Shown here one piece after another: positions 14,056-21,080 of a DNA stretch of 24,116 bases. Under the pieces are notes generated by a model that did no database searches, was not told where the DNA came from, and saw only the letters and a program-made list of their open reading frames with translations. The stretch comes from Candidatus Nealsonbacteria bacterium RBG_13_42_11. GTDB lineage: Bacteria > Patescibacteriota > Minisyncoccia > Minisyncoccales > RBG-13-42-11. Made by a program: the position numbers and the translations under genes. How positions within the stretch are numbered: the first letter of the stretch is position 1; each line of letters starts with the position of its first letter. Location of the stretch: the NCBI GenBank assembly GCA_001821455.1, contig MHLY01000003.1:56559-80674 (forward strand), read 5' to 3'.

Positions 14056-14700
14056 ATGAAGGAATTTCTTAATTTTCTTGTTAATGTCGGAAAATTAAAA
14101 GGAAAAAAAAGAAGAGGTTGGGAAATACACAAGATTAAAAACGCAGAGACCACCGCCGAGCACATTTTTCATCTCGCTTTTTTGGTATGGATTTTAGGAA
14201 AAAGAAAAAGAATAAACATAGAAAGAGCAATAAAAATGGCATTAATCCATGACATATGTGAAATTTATTCCCGCGACTTCACTTCATACGATGCAGCAGC
14301 TCTTAAGGAGAAAGGGAAAGTAACAATAAAGGACGTTTTAAAAATCAAACCAAAACAGGGTCGCCCGACCACTAATCAAAGAAAAAGATTAGAAAAAATA
14401 AAACAGAAGTTGGAAAAAAAAGCAATGAAAAAAATTCTTTTAAGACTGTCGCCGGAAGTGAAAAAGGAGATAACTAACCTTTGGTTAGATTACGAAAATG
14501 GCATCACTAAAGAAGGAAGATTTGTTAAGCAAGCAGACAAAACAATAAATCTTTTGCAAGGCTTGGAATATTGGAAAAAATACGGAAAAATTAAACATAA
14601 ACTTTGGGTGGGGCGAGCTAAAGAAGTTATAGATGACCCTATTTTGATTGAATTTGTCAAAACTATAGAGAATAACTTTTGTAAAAAATGCAGACACTAA
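14056..14700 (+). CDS. HD-domain phosphohydrolase (YfbR/HDDC2-like)
   Basis: A 214-aa protein with an HD metal-dependent phosphohydrolase domain. RGWEIHKIKNAETTAEHIFH supplies the first histidine (H36), ALIHDICEIYSRD supplies the HD doublet (H65, D66), and FVKQADKTINLLQGLEYW contains the distal aspartate. This order matches YfbR/HDDC2-type 5'-nucleotidases, which dephosphorylate (deoxy)nucleoside monophosphates. A Lys-rich insertion lies between the HD doublet and the C-terminal helices. TAAAAT (14042-14047) sits 8 nt before the ATG, suggesting a very short or absent leader. It begins a + gene run and overlaps the next gene by 13 nt. Confidence 0.85.
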   Translation: MKEFLNFLVNVGKLKGKKRRGWEIHKIKNAETTAEHIFHLAFLVWILGKRKRINIERAIKMALIHDICEIYSRDFTSYDAAALKEKGKVTIKDVLKIKPKQGRPTTNQRKRLEKIKQKLEKKAMKKILLRLSPEVKKEITNLWLDYENGITKEGRFVKQADKTINLLQGLEYWKKYGKIKHKLWVGRAKEVIDDPILIEFVKTIENNFCKKCRH

Positions 14701-15443
14701 AACAATTTTTTTCTATTTTGGTTATTTTAGGCGGCTTGTTTTTTCTTTTCGGACCGGAGGTATTTCCGGAAAATTTTCAGATTCAGGAAATTTTAAACAG
14801 GGCAGAAAATAAAGACGTTGTTATTATTTTTAATTCAGGCGGCTGGGGGAATACTCCCTTGGAAAAAGCCAAGGATCTTGCTCCGCTTATTGAGGGTATT
14901 CAGCAAACTCTTGATGAATGGGGGTATAATTCAGTGGTTATTCCTTATGTAAGAACAAAAGATAATTTACTCGGGAGAATAACCGGCGCCAAAGAATTTT
15001 TTAATTATTTTAAAAACTCTTCCGAAGATTTAGCGAATGAAATCGAGCGTTTGGCTGAAAATTTTCCGGATAAAAAAATCATTATAGCCGGGCTTTCCAA
15101 TGGAGCGGTTTTTGCCAATAAGACCTACGAAAAAATCTCCCAAAACATCAAAAACTCGGTTTATGTGATAACCGTAGGCAATCCTTTTTGGGGGGACATT
15201 CCGCAATCAGACAACCTTCTCCTTTTAGACAATAAAGGAAAAGACACTTTATCTGCGGGAAACGTCAAATCTTTATTGACAACCTTTATTAAAACGCCTT
15301 TTAAATGGCTTTTCGCGAAAATAACCGGAGAAAATCTCAAAATTTCCGAGGTTTCTCATGCTTCAGGCCATGACTATCCCTGGGAAGCGTCCGAAATTAA
15401 TTCTCAGATCATCAGTTTTCTTAAAAATAAATTCAAGAACTAA
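14688..15443 (+). CDS. Membrane-anchored alpha/beta hydrolase-like protein
   Basis: A 251-aa protein. Residues 5-22 are strongly hydrophobic, an uncleaved anchor or signal peptide, so the body is probably extracytoplasmic. The core has the alpha/beta hydrolase pattern: strand VVIIFNSGGWGN, nucleophile elbow IIIAGLSNGAVFA with S137 in G-x-S-x-G, and a C-terminal SHASGHDYPW whose histidines (H224, H228) are candidates for the catalytic base. It could be a lipase, esterase or thioesterase; no substrate is evident. It overlaps the HD gene by 13 nt and lies 5 nt before the flippase-like gene, so the three are probably co-expressed. Confidence 0.75.
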   Translation: MQTLKQFFSILVILGGLFFLFGPEVFPENFQIQEILNRAENKDVVIIFNSGGWGNTPLEKAKDLAPLIEGIQQTLDEWGYNSVVIPYVRTKDNLLGRITGAKEFFNYFKNSSEDLANEIERLAENFPDKKIIIAGLSNGAVFANKTYEKISQNIKNSVYVITVGNPFWGDIPQSDNLLLLDNKGKDTLSAGNVKSLLTTFIKTPFKWLFAKITGENLKISEVSHASGHDYPWEASEINSQIISFLKNKFKN

Positions 15444-15448
15444 AAAAC

Positions 15449-16447
15449 ATGAAGAAAGTTTTGCTTTTTTTTGCTTCTCTAATAGTGGGATTTATAATAT
15501 TTATCTGGATTGCCGAAACGGTGGGCTGGGCGGATATAAAAAGCGCCCTCTCGGTCTTTAATGGTTGGGATGGGGTAATAATTTTGGGATTAACGCTTTT
15601 AACGGCTTTAATAGGAGTTTGGAAATGGCAGGAAATTTTAAAAGGCCAGGGAGTAAAAGTTTCTTTCCGAAGTCTTTTAAATCCTTATTTTGCCGGTTTT
15701 GCAATAATGTTCTTGGCCCCGATTTTAGTCTGGGGCGGCGAGGTCTTCCGGGGCTATGTCCTGAAAGAGAGGAATTCAATTTCCTGGTCAAAAGGAATGG
15801 CTTCGGTGATAATAGACAGAGTTTCGGAGTGGACTGCTAACTTGGCAGTTATTTTTTTTGGAAGTTTATTCTTTCTTTTCATTATCGGTTTTCCGCCCCT
15901 GCATCTGGGATTAATTTTCGGAGGGACATTTCTGATTATTCTTATCGGAATTTCGCTTTTTTATTTCAAATGCATTAAAAAAGAAAGTTTGGTGAGTTTT
16001 TTCATTAAAAAGGAAAAGAATGAACCCTGGGAAATTGAAAAAGAATTTTTCAGATTTTTTAAAGCCGGTAAAAAAGCAATGTGGAAGATGTTTTTCCTTG
16101 CTTTTTTGAGGGCTGGCGTCATGTTTGTCAGAACCTGGTTTTTAATTCTTTTTTTGGGAAAAACCATCACTGCCCTGCCTGTTTTATCGGTTTTAGGTTT
16201 TACGTATTTGGCGGTAATGATTCCTATTCCGGCGGCCTTGGGTTCTCATGAGGCAATTCAGGCCTTCGCTTTTAGCACCCTATCTTTAGGGGCTTCCACC
16301 GCCACGGCTTTCACGATGATTATCAGATGCGCCGATTTGCTATTGGCTCTTTTTGGAGTATTAATTCTTTTTCGTTTCGGCGTAATATTAATAAAAAATA
16401 TCCTGTTCAAAAGGATAGATAAAGTTTCCGACTTATTAAATGAATAA
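15449..16447 (+). CDS. Lysylphosphatidylglycerol synthase TM-region/flippase-like membrane protein
   Basis: A 332-aa polytopic protein of the UPF0104/LPG synthase transmembrane family (PF03706 type), with about eight hydrophobic segments. Characteristic blocks are AETVGWADIKSAL after TM1, APILVWGGEVFRGYVLKER, SVIIDRVSEW, and near the end MIPIPAALGSHEAIQAF. Relatives are the membrane half of MprF and stand-alone proteins proposed to flip lipids or lipid-linked sugars. The soluble aminoacyl-transfer domain of MprF is absent. Adjacent envelope-type genes (hydrolase upstream, MFS-like downstream) fit a membrane role. Confidence 0.85.
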   Translation: MKKVLLFFASLIVGFIIFIWIAETVGWADIKSALSVFNGWDGVIILGLTLLTALIGVWKWQEILKGQGVKVSFRSLLNPYFAGFAIMFLAPILVWGGEVFRGYVLKERNSISWSKGMASVIIDRVSEWTANLAVIFFGSLFFLFIIGFPPLHLGLIFGGTFLIILIGISLFYFKCIKKESLVSFFIKKEKNEPWEIEKEFFRFFKAGKKAMWKMFFLAFLRAGVMFVRTWFLILFLGKTITALPVLSVLGFTYLAVMIPIPAALGSHEAIQAFAFSTLSLGASTATAFTMIIRCADLLLALFGVLILFRFGVILIKNILFKRIDKVSDLLNE

Positions 16448-16464
16448 TTTAAAAAACATCCAAA

Positions 16465-17091
16465 ATGGCAATTAACATAAATAAAGTCATTAAAACGTTA
16501 ATTGTTTCTGATTTTTTTCTTTTATCGGGCTGGGGATTAATCAGTCCTATTTTTGCCATTTTCCTGACAAAACAAATTCAGGGGGGCAATTTAACGATGG
16601 TGGGTTTTGTTGCTACGACTTATTGGGTTATTAAATCAATTATTCAACCCTTTATTGCCCACCATTTAGATAAAAACCACGGAGAAAAAGACGATTTTCT
16701 TTTTCTTATTATCGGGATGTTTGTTGCCAATTTAATTCCTTTGGGTTATATCTTTTCTTCCCAGCCCTGGCATATATTCACCCTGGAATTCATCAGGGGC
16801 TTGGCCATGGCCTGCGTTGTACCCACTTGGTCAGCAATTTTTACCAGGCATATTGATCAGGGAAGAGAGGCCTTTTCATGGAGTCTTGAAAGTACGGGAG
16901 TCGGCTTTGCCGCAGGACTTGCTGGCGCCCTTGGAGGCATCTTAGCCAGTTTAGTAGGATTTAAAGCGGTTTTTGTTCTGGTCAGTATCTTCGGCTTGAT
17001 ATCTTCCGCTTTATTGCTTCTAATCCGCAATCAGATTTTTCAAAGAAACCATTTTGCGCCAAAAGTTCCGCCCTCAGAAAAACCCTTCTAA
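16465..17091 (+). CDS. Half-size major facilitator superfamily protein
   Basis: A 208-aa protein with about six hydrophobic segments, roughly residues 10-36, 43-64, 77-98, 102-124, 140-168 and 169-190. It resembles the N-terminal half of an MFS transporter: the loop after the second segment carries HHLDKNHGEKDDF in place of the usual GxxxDRxGRR, and RGLAMACVVPTWSAIF resembles TM4. Ordinary MFS proteins have about 12 segments and 400 aa. The stop is followed 5 nt later by polX, so no second half is present in any frame. It may act as a homodimer or be a reduced form. Substrate unknown. Confidence 0.8.
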   Translation: MAININKVIKTLIVSDFFLLSGWGLISPIFAIFLTKQIQGGNLTMVGFVATTYWVIKSIIQPFIAHHLDKNHGEKDDFLFLIIGMFVANLIPLGYIFSSQPWHIFTLEFIRGLAMACVVPTWSAIFTRHIDQGREAFSWSLESTGVGFAAGLAGALGGILASLVGFKAVFVLVSIFGLISSALLLLIRNQIFQRNHFAPKVPPSEKPF

Positions 17092-17096
17092 AACGT

Positions 17097-18842
17097 ATGA
17101 GGAATCAGGAATTAACCAAAATTTTTTATGACATCGCCAATTATCTGGAAATGGATGGCGTAGCTTTCAAGCCCTATGCTTATCAAAAAGTAGCCATGGC
17201 TCTGGAGATCCTGGAAGAAGACGTTAAAGATATTTGGAAAAAAGGAGGAACAAAGGCCTTAGAAGATATCCCGGGCGTAGGAAAAAACATTGCCGAGAGA
17301 ATTGAAGAATATATTAAAACAGGAAAAATTAAATATTACGAACAGTTCAAAAAACGGTTTCCCTTGAATCTGGGCGAAATAACTTCCGTTGAAGGCGTGG
17401 GACCGAAAAGAGCCAAGATTCTTTATCAGAAATTAGGAATCAGAAACTTAAAGGACTTGGAAAAAGCCGCCAAGGTTCATAAAATTGCCGGCCTTTTCGG
17501 TTTTGGCGAAAAAACGGAAAAGAACATTTTAGAAGGAATTGCTTTTGTAAAAAGAAGCAAAGGCAGGTTTTTATTGGGAGAGATTCTCCCTTATGTAAAA
17601 GAGATTTTAGAAAAATTAAAAAGTTTAAAAGAGGTGGAGGAAATCAGCGTCGCCGGTTCGGTACGAAGAATGAAAGAAACAATTGGCGATGTTGATATTT
17701 TAATTACAACCAAAAATCCCAAAAAAGTAATGGATTTTTTTGTTTCCCTGCCCGGAATAACTAAAATCTGGAGCCAGGGCCATACTAAATCGTCAATCAG
17801 ATTGGAGCAGGGATTTGACGTTGATTTAAGAGTGGTCCAAAAGAAAAGTTATGGCGCGGCCCTCCAATATTTCACCGGTTCCAAGGAGCACAATATCGTT
17901 TTAAGAACGATTGCCATGGAAAAAGGATTAAAATTGAATGAATACGGCCTTTTTCGGGGTAAAAAAATGATAGCCGGCTGGTATGAACCCGGAGTTTACA
18001 AAGCCTTGGGACTCACGTGGCTGGCGCCTGAGCTTAGAGAAAATCAGGGAGAGTTAGAGGCCGCCCTGCGTAATTTTCAAGGCAAACCCAAAGGCTTGCC
18101 TAAAATTATAAATTACAACGATATTAAGGGTGATTTGCACTGTCATTCTGACTGGGACGGCGGAGTCAATTCAATTGAGGAACTGGCAAGAGCGGCCATG
18201 GATTTGGGATATGAATATGTCGGCATTGCCGACCACACAAAATTTTTAAGAATTGAACACGGTTTGGACGAAAAAAAATTAGAAAAACGCAACAAAGAAA
18301 TAGATAAATTAAATGCAGCATACAAAACAAAAAACACGAAATTCAGGATATTAAAGGGTTGCGAAGCCAATATATTAACTGATGGTTCAATTGATATTAA
18401 AGATGAAACCCTGAAACAATTAGATTTTGTTATTGCCGGAATTCACTCCAGTTTTAAGATGAAAAAACCAGAGATGACGGAAAGAATGATTCGGGCGATG
18501 AAAAATCCAAATGTTGATATAATTTCCCACCCGACAGGAAGAATTTTAAAAAGAAGAGACGAATACGAGATAGATTTCGATAAAATTTTAAGAGTGGCAA
18601 AGGAAACCGGAACAATTCTGGAAATAAACGCCTGGCCCGAAAGATTGGATTTGAATAATCAAAATATAAAAAAGGCCAAAGATCTCGGAGTAAAAATGAT
18701 AATTAATGCTGACTCTCACCAAAAAGATCAGATGCGCTTTATGGAATTGGGCATTGCCCAGGCCAGGAGGGGCTGGGCGGAGAAAGAGGACATCGTAAAT
18801 TGCCAGCCTTTAGAAAAATTATTAAAATTTTTAAAGAAGTAA
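17097..18842 (+). CDS. polX: DNA polymerase X family protein with PHP exonuclease (PolX)
   Basis: A 581-aa, full-length bacterial PolX. Order of domains: N-terminal 8-kDa-type region with helix-hairpin-helix motifs (DIPGVGKNIAERI and EGVGPKRAKIL), polymerase palm with AGSVRRMKETIGDVDILI (residues 186-203, metal-binding DVD) and the third carboxylate in DVDLRVV (about 241), FTGSKEHNIVLR, then a C-terminal PHP domain from about 344 with GDLHCHSDWDGG, VGIADHTK, GCEANI, AGIHSS, SHPTGR and NADSH. The enzyme fills short gaps and has Mn2+-dependent 3'-5' exonuclease, consistent with base-excision repair. It follows the MFS-like gene by 5 nt and precedes the Nudix gene by 10 nt. All catalytic motifs look intact. 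Confidence 0.95.
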   Translation: MRNQELTKIFYDIANYLEMDGVAFKPYAYQKVAMALEILEEDVKDIWKKGGTKALEDIPGVGKNIAERIEEYIKTGKIKYYEQFKKRFPLNLGEITSVEGVGPKRAKILYQKLGIRNLKDLEKAAKVHKIAGLFGFGEKTEKNILEGIAFVKRSKGRFLLGEILPYVKEILEKLKSLKEVEEISVAGSVRRMKETIGDVDILITTKNPKKVMDFFVSLPGITKIWSQGHTKSSIRLEQGFDVDLRVVQKKSYGAALQYFTGSKEHNIVLRTIAMEKGLKLNEYGLFRGKKMIAGWYEPGVYKALGLTWLAPELRENQGELEAALRNFQGKPKGLPKIINYNDIKGDLHCHSDWDGGVNSIEELARAAMDLGYEYVGIADHTKFLRIEHGLDEKKLEKRNKEIDKLNAAYKTKNTKFRILKGCEANILTDGSIDIKDETLKQLDFVIAGIHSSFKMKKPEMTERMIRAMKNPNVDIISHPTGRILKRRDEYEIDFDKILRVAKETGTILEINAWPERLDLNNQNIKKAKDLGVKMIINADSHQKDQMRFMELGIAQARRGWAEKEDIVNCQPLEKLLKFLKK

Positions 18843-18852
18843 TATACCAGGT

Positions 18853-19293
18853 ATGCCAATTGAGAAATCTGCCGGAGCGGTAATTTTTAGAAAGGAGGAC
18901 AACAAGCCTTTCTTTTTACTTTTACATTATCCATCCGACACCAAATCATTAAAGGGTTATTGGGATTTTCCAAAGGGCCATATTGAAAAAGGAGAAAAAG
19001 AATTAGATACCGTTAAAAGAGAAGTGGAAGAGGAAACCGGATTAAAAGATATAGATTTTATTGAAAGATTTAAAGAAACAATTAAGTATTTTTTTAGATG
19101 GGGAGGAAAAAACATTCTAAAATTCGTCACTTTTTATTTGGCAGAAACTGACAAAAAAGAAGTAAGAATTTCCGAAGAGCACACCGAATTTAAATGGCTG
19201 CCCTACGAAGAGGCAATTGAAAGATTAAGCCACAAAAACGCCAAAGAAATCCTCCGAAAAGCTAATGATTTTCTTAACAGCCGCTTTACTTAA
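18853..19293 (+). CDS. Nudix hydrolase (Ap4A hydrolase-like)
   Basis: A 146-aa Nudix protein. The box spans residues 42-64 and fits G-x5-E-x7-R-E-U-x-E-E-x-G-U (GHIEKGE ... REVEEETGL). The N-terminus EKSAGAVIFR, then GYWDFPKGHIEKGE and the C-terminal EFKWLPYEEAIERL match the asymmetrical Ap4A hydrolase group (NUDT2-like), which cleaves dinucleoside tetraphosphates or removes nucleotide caps from RNA 5' ends. The exact substrate is inferred from similarity. It is 10 nt after polX. Confidence 0.9.
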   Translation: MPIEKSAGAVIFRKEDNKPFFLLLHYPSDTKSLKGYWDFPKGHIEKGEKELDTVKREVEEETGLKDIDFIERFKETIKYFFRWGGKNILKFVTFYLAETDKKEVRISEEHTEFKWLPYEEAIERLSHKNAKEILRKANDFLNSRFT

Positions 19294-19365
19294 AAAAGAA
19301 GGAGTGCTAATAAGAAATGGGAGAGCTGTTCTTTAACGATCTTAATTTTTGAGAAAGGAAAGAAT

Positions 19366-19602
19366 ATGGGAAAGAATGTAAAAAAAGAGTCATGGAAAGA
19401 GTGTGAATACTGTGGCACAATAACCGACTTAGATGAAAAGTATTGTCCCATTAAGTGCGTTGATGAAAATACAAAACACAAGCTTCGAATAGTAGAATTT
19501 GATAAAAAAGAACTGAAGAGGTTATACACAGAGGGTAAGGTTCAAACAAAACACTTAGGCGATTTTGAAAAGAGGATTCTTAAAAGAAAAAGGCCCACTT
19601 AA
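19366..19602 (+). CDS. Small Cys-rich (zinc-finger-like) protein, function unknown
   Basis: A 78-aa basic protein with CEYC (C13, C16) and CPIKC (C27, C31), a probable single zinc site in an unusual CxxC...CxxxC arrangement. The remainder is Lys- and Arg-rich with KRLYTEGKVQTKHLGDFE. No family recognised. Unlike most genes here it has a clear Shine-Dalgarno sequence, AAAGGAAAG, just before the ATG. Its stop codon falls inside the stem of a bidirectional terminator. The 72-nt gap from the Nudix gene may hold a promoter, but none is convincing. Confidence 0.7.
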   Translation: MGKNVKKESWKECEYCGTITDLDEKYCPIKCVDENTKHKLRIVEFDKKELKRLYTEGKVQTKHLGDFEKRILKRKRPT

Positions 19603-19630
19603 CTTCTTTTAGTTGGGTGGGTCTCTTTTT
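19589..19630. terminator. Bidirectional terminator between Cys-rich gene and rplT
   Basis: GGCCCACTTAAC (19592-19603) pairs, with G-U wobbles, with GTTGGGTGGGTC (19612-19623). A T-rich tail follows on both strands (TCTTTTT on plus; TTTTTCTTTT on minus), so it serves both convergent transcripts. Confidence 0.8.
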
Positions 19631-19976
19631 ATTCTTTCGCTTTCTCAACTATTTTTTCAAAAATTTGGGGATGATTTTGCGCCAAATCAGACAGGACTTT
19701 TCTGTTGATTGCGATTTTATTCTTTTTTAAACTGGCGGCAAATTTGCTGTAATTCATTCCCAATTTGCGGCAGGCGGCGTTAATTTGAATCTGCCAGAGC
19801 GCTCTCATTTCTCCTTTTTTTGCTTTTCGGTCGCGAAAAGAATATTCCCAGGCATGATAAATTGCCTCTTTCGCAGCCCGAAATTTTGATTTTCTGCCCC
19901 AGGTAAATCCCTTGGTATATTCCAATAAATGCTTCCTTCTTTTGCGAGCAAATTTTCCTCTTTTAACTCTAACCAT
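19629..19976 (-). CDS. rplT: 50S ribosomal protein L20
   Basis: A 115-aa L20, full length. It binds 23S rRNA early and is essential for 50S assembly. It begins MVRVKRGKFARKRRKHLLEY with TKGFTWGRKSKFRAAKEAIYHAWEYSFRDRKAKKG and RALWQIQINAACRKLGMNYSKF, the canonical core. It is the last gene of the smpB-ssrA-infC-rpmI-rplT run, 5 nt after rpmI, and ends at a bidirectional terminator. In other bacteria L20 autoregulates this operon by binding the leader or the infC-rpmI region; no such site was identified here. Confidence 0.97.
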   Translation of the reverse strand: MVRVKRGKFARKRRKHLLEYTKGFTWGRKSKFRAAKEAIYHAWEYSFRDRKAKKGEMRALWQIQINAACRKLGMNYSKFAASLKKNKIAINRKVLSDLAQNHPQIFEKIVEKAKE

Positions 19977-19981
19977 TTATT

Positions 19982-20179
19982 TTAAATGTATTTTAATACT
20001 TTTCTGATTTTTATCGCTTCGCTTTTTGAAACCTCAACCCATTTTCGGCCTTGGCGGACTGCTTTCCCTGATTTCTTCGCCCGATAATGGTTAAGACCGG
20101 TAGCGCGTCTTAGCATCTTACCGGTTTTTGTTATTTTGAAACGTTTACTGATTGATTTTCTCGTTTTTAATCTTGACAT
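19982..20179 (-). CDS. rpmI: 50S ribosomal protein L35
   Basis: A 65-aa L35. The ATG at 20179 gives MSRLKTRKSISKRFKITKTG, the usual L35 N-terminus. A TTG at 20203 would add eight residues and overlap infC, so it was not chosen. The body KMLRRATGLNHYRAKKSGKA and the C-terminal KIRKVLKYI are typical. It starts 10 nt after the infC stop and is followed 5 nt later by rplT. Confidence 0.95.
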   Translation of the reverse strand: MSRLKTRKSISKRFKITKTGKMLRRATGLNHYRAKKSGKAVRQGRKWVEVSKSEAIKIRKVLKYI

Positions 20180-20189
20180 CAGATTGTTT

Positions 20190-20699
20190 CTAACCTTTTG
20201 CAATTATCATACTAAAGCCTCGCGCCTCCCTTTTTAAATCTCTTTCAATTTTTATCGGCGTCAGGGCCTTTAAAATTTCAAGGAATTTAGTGACTTTCTC
20301 TTTCGCAAAATCCTGGAGTGCTTTCTCCCTGCCCCTTAAGGGCAACTCCAACCTTACAACATCGCCTTTATTTAAAAATTTTAGCGCTTGCTGTGCCCTG
20401 GTTTCCATGTCATGAGGAGATATATTGAAGGTTAATCTTATTCCTTTCAGCTCGCCGCCCTTATGCTTGGTCATAGCTTTTTCCCTCTTTTCCTCATGAT
20501 AAAGGTATTTTCCGTAATCTCCCAGCTTACAAACTGGCGGTTCTACTTTTTCTGTAACCTGAATCAAATCTAACTTACGGTCTATGGCCAGCTGAGCGGC
20601 CTTTTCAAAAGGCACAACTCCCAGCTGTTTTCCGGTTTCATCAATTAATCTGACTTCCCGGGCCCTTATTTGATTGTTGACTGGTATCCGTTTTATCAA
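20190..20699 (-). CDS. infC: Translation initiation factor IF-3
   Basis: A 169-aa IF-3, full length. The N-terminal domain runs VNNQIRAREVRLIDETGKQLG to DLIQVTEKVEPPVCKLGDYGKY; the C-terminal domain contains KGIRLTFNISPHDMETRAQQALKFLNKGD and LPLRGREKA. IF-3 prevents 50S joining and checks start codons. No ATG is available at the expected start: the frame reads stop, ACA TTC AGG CTT TTG ATA AAA CGG ATA CCA. TTG at 20699 is the annotated choice, but the ATA at 20696 lies at a good distance from the AGG. A non-AUG start fits the known IF-3 autoregulation through AUU in E. coli. The start is only about 25 nt after the tmRNA 3' end. Confidence 0.95.
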   Translation of the reverse strand: MIKRIPVNNQIRAREVRLIDETGKQLGVVPFEKAAQLAIDRKLDLIQVTEKVEPPVCKLGDYGKYLYHEEKREKAMTKHKGGELKGIRLTFNISPHDMETRAQQALKFLNKGDVVRLELPLRGREKALQDFAKEKVTKFLEILKALTPIKIERDLKREARGFSMIIAKG

Positions 20700-20724
20700 A
20701 AGCCTGAATGTTTAATACTAAACT

Positions 20725-21080
20725 TGGTGGAGGTGGCGAGGGTGAGCTCGCGTCCAGAAAATTCACTAAAATATTTCTACAGATTTAGACTGTTTAATTT
20801 TTTCAGAATAACAAATTAGAAACAGACAAAACTTTATTATTCCAAGCCCAATTAATTTTAGCAATTATTTCGGACAAAAATAACTGCCTATCTCGAAAAT
20901 GACACCCGGTTTTGCCTATCGAGAATCGGCAAGCGGATGGTTTACGGTTTTATGCGTAAACAGGAGCTCCTTTTAGAGGAGCGAATAAGTTGGCACTTAT
21001 TATTGCCGGAAGTTTAATGAGATTCCAGCATACTCCATCTGCCTATTTTAGTGAAAAGTTCTGTCGATTCTTTCACCCCC
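20725..21080 (-). ncRNA. ssrA: tmRNA (ssrA)
   Basis: A 356-nt tmRNA. The 5' GGGGGTG (21080-21074) pairs with CACCTCC just before the encoded ACCA-type 3' end (CCA at 20727-20725). P2 is a perfect 12-bp helix (21055-21044 with 20773-20762). The tag frame reads A-N-L-F-A-P-L-K-G-A-P-V-Y-A, from GCC at 20994 to TAA at 20952-20950; GCA at 21003 in the same frame is an alternative resume codon. An H-type pseudoknot is visible: TTGCC (20932-20928) with GGCAA (20916-20912), and loop TCTCGA (20924-20919) with TCGAGA (20896-20891). The T-loop appears to be 6 nt and lacks the usual TTC start, and the D-like region is shortened. It lies directly after smpB, whose stop codon overlaps its 5' end, and just before infC. 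Confidence 0.95.

Noticed and set aside
20180..20203. TTG-initiated N-terminal extension of rpmI
   Set aside because: It adds eight residues absent from typical L35 and overlaps infC; ATG at 20179 gives the usual N-terminus.
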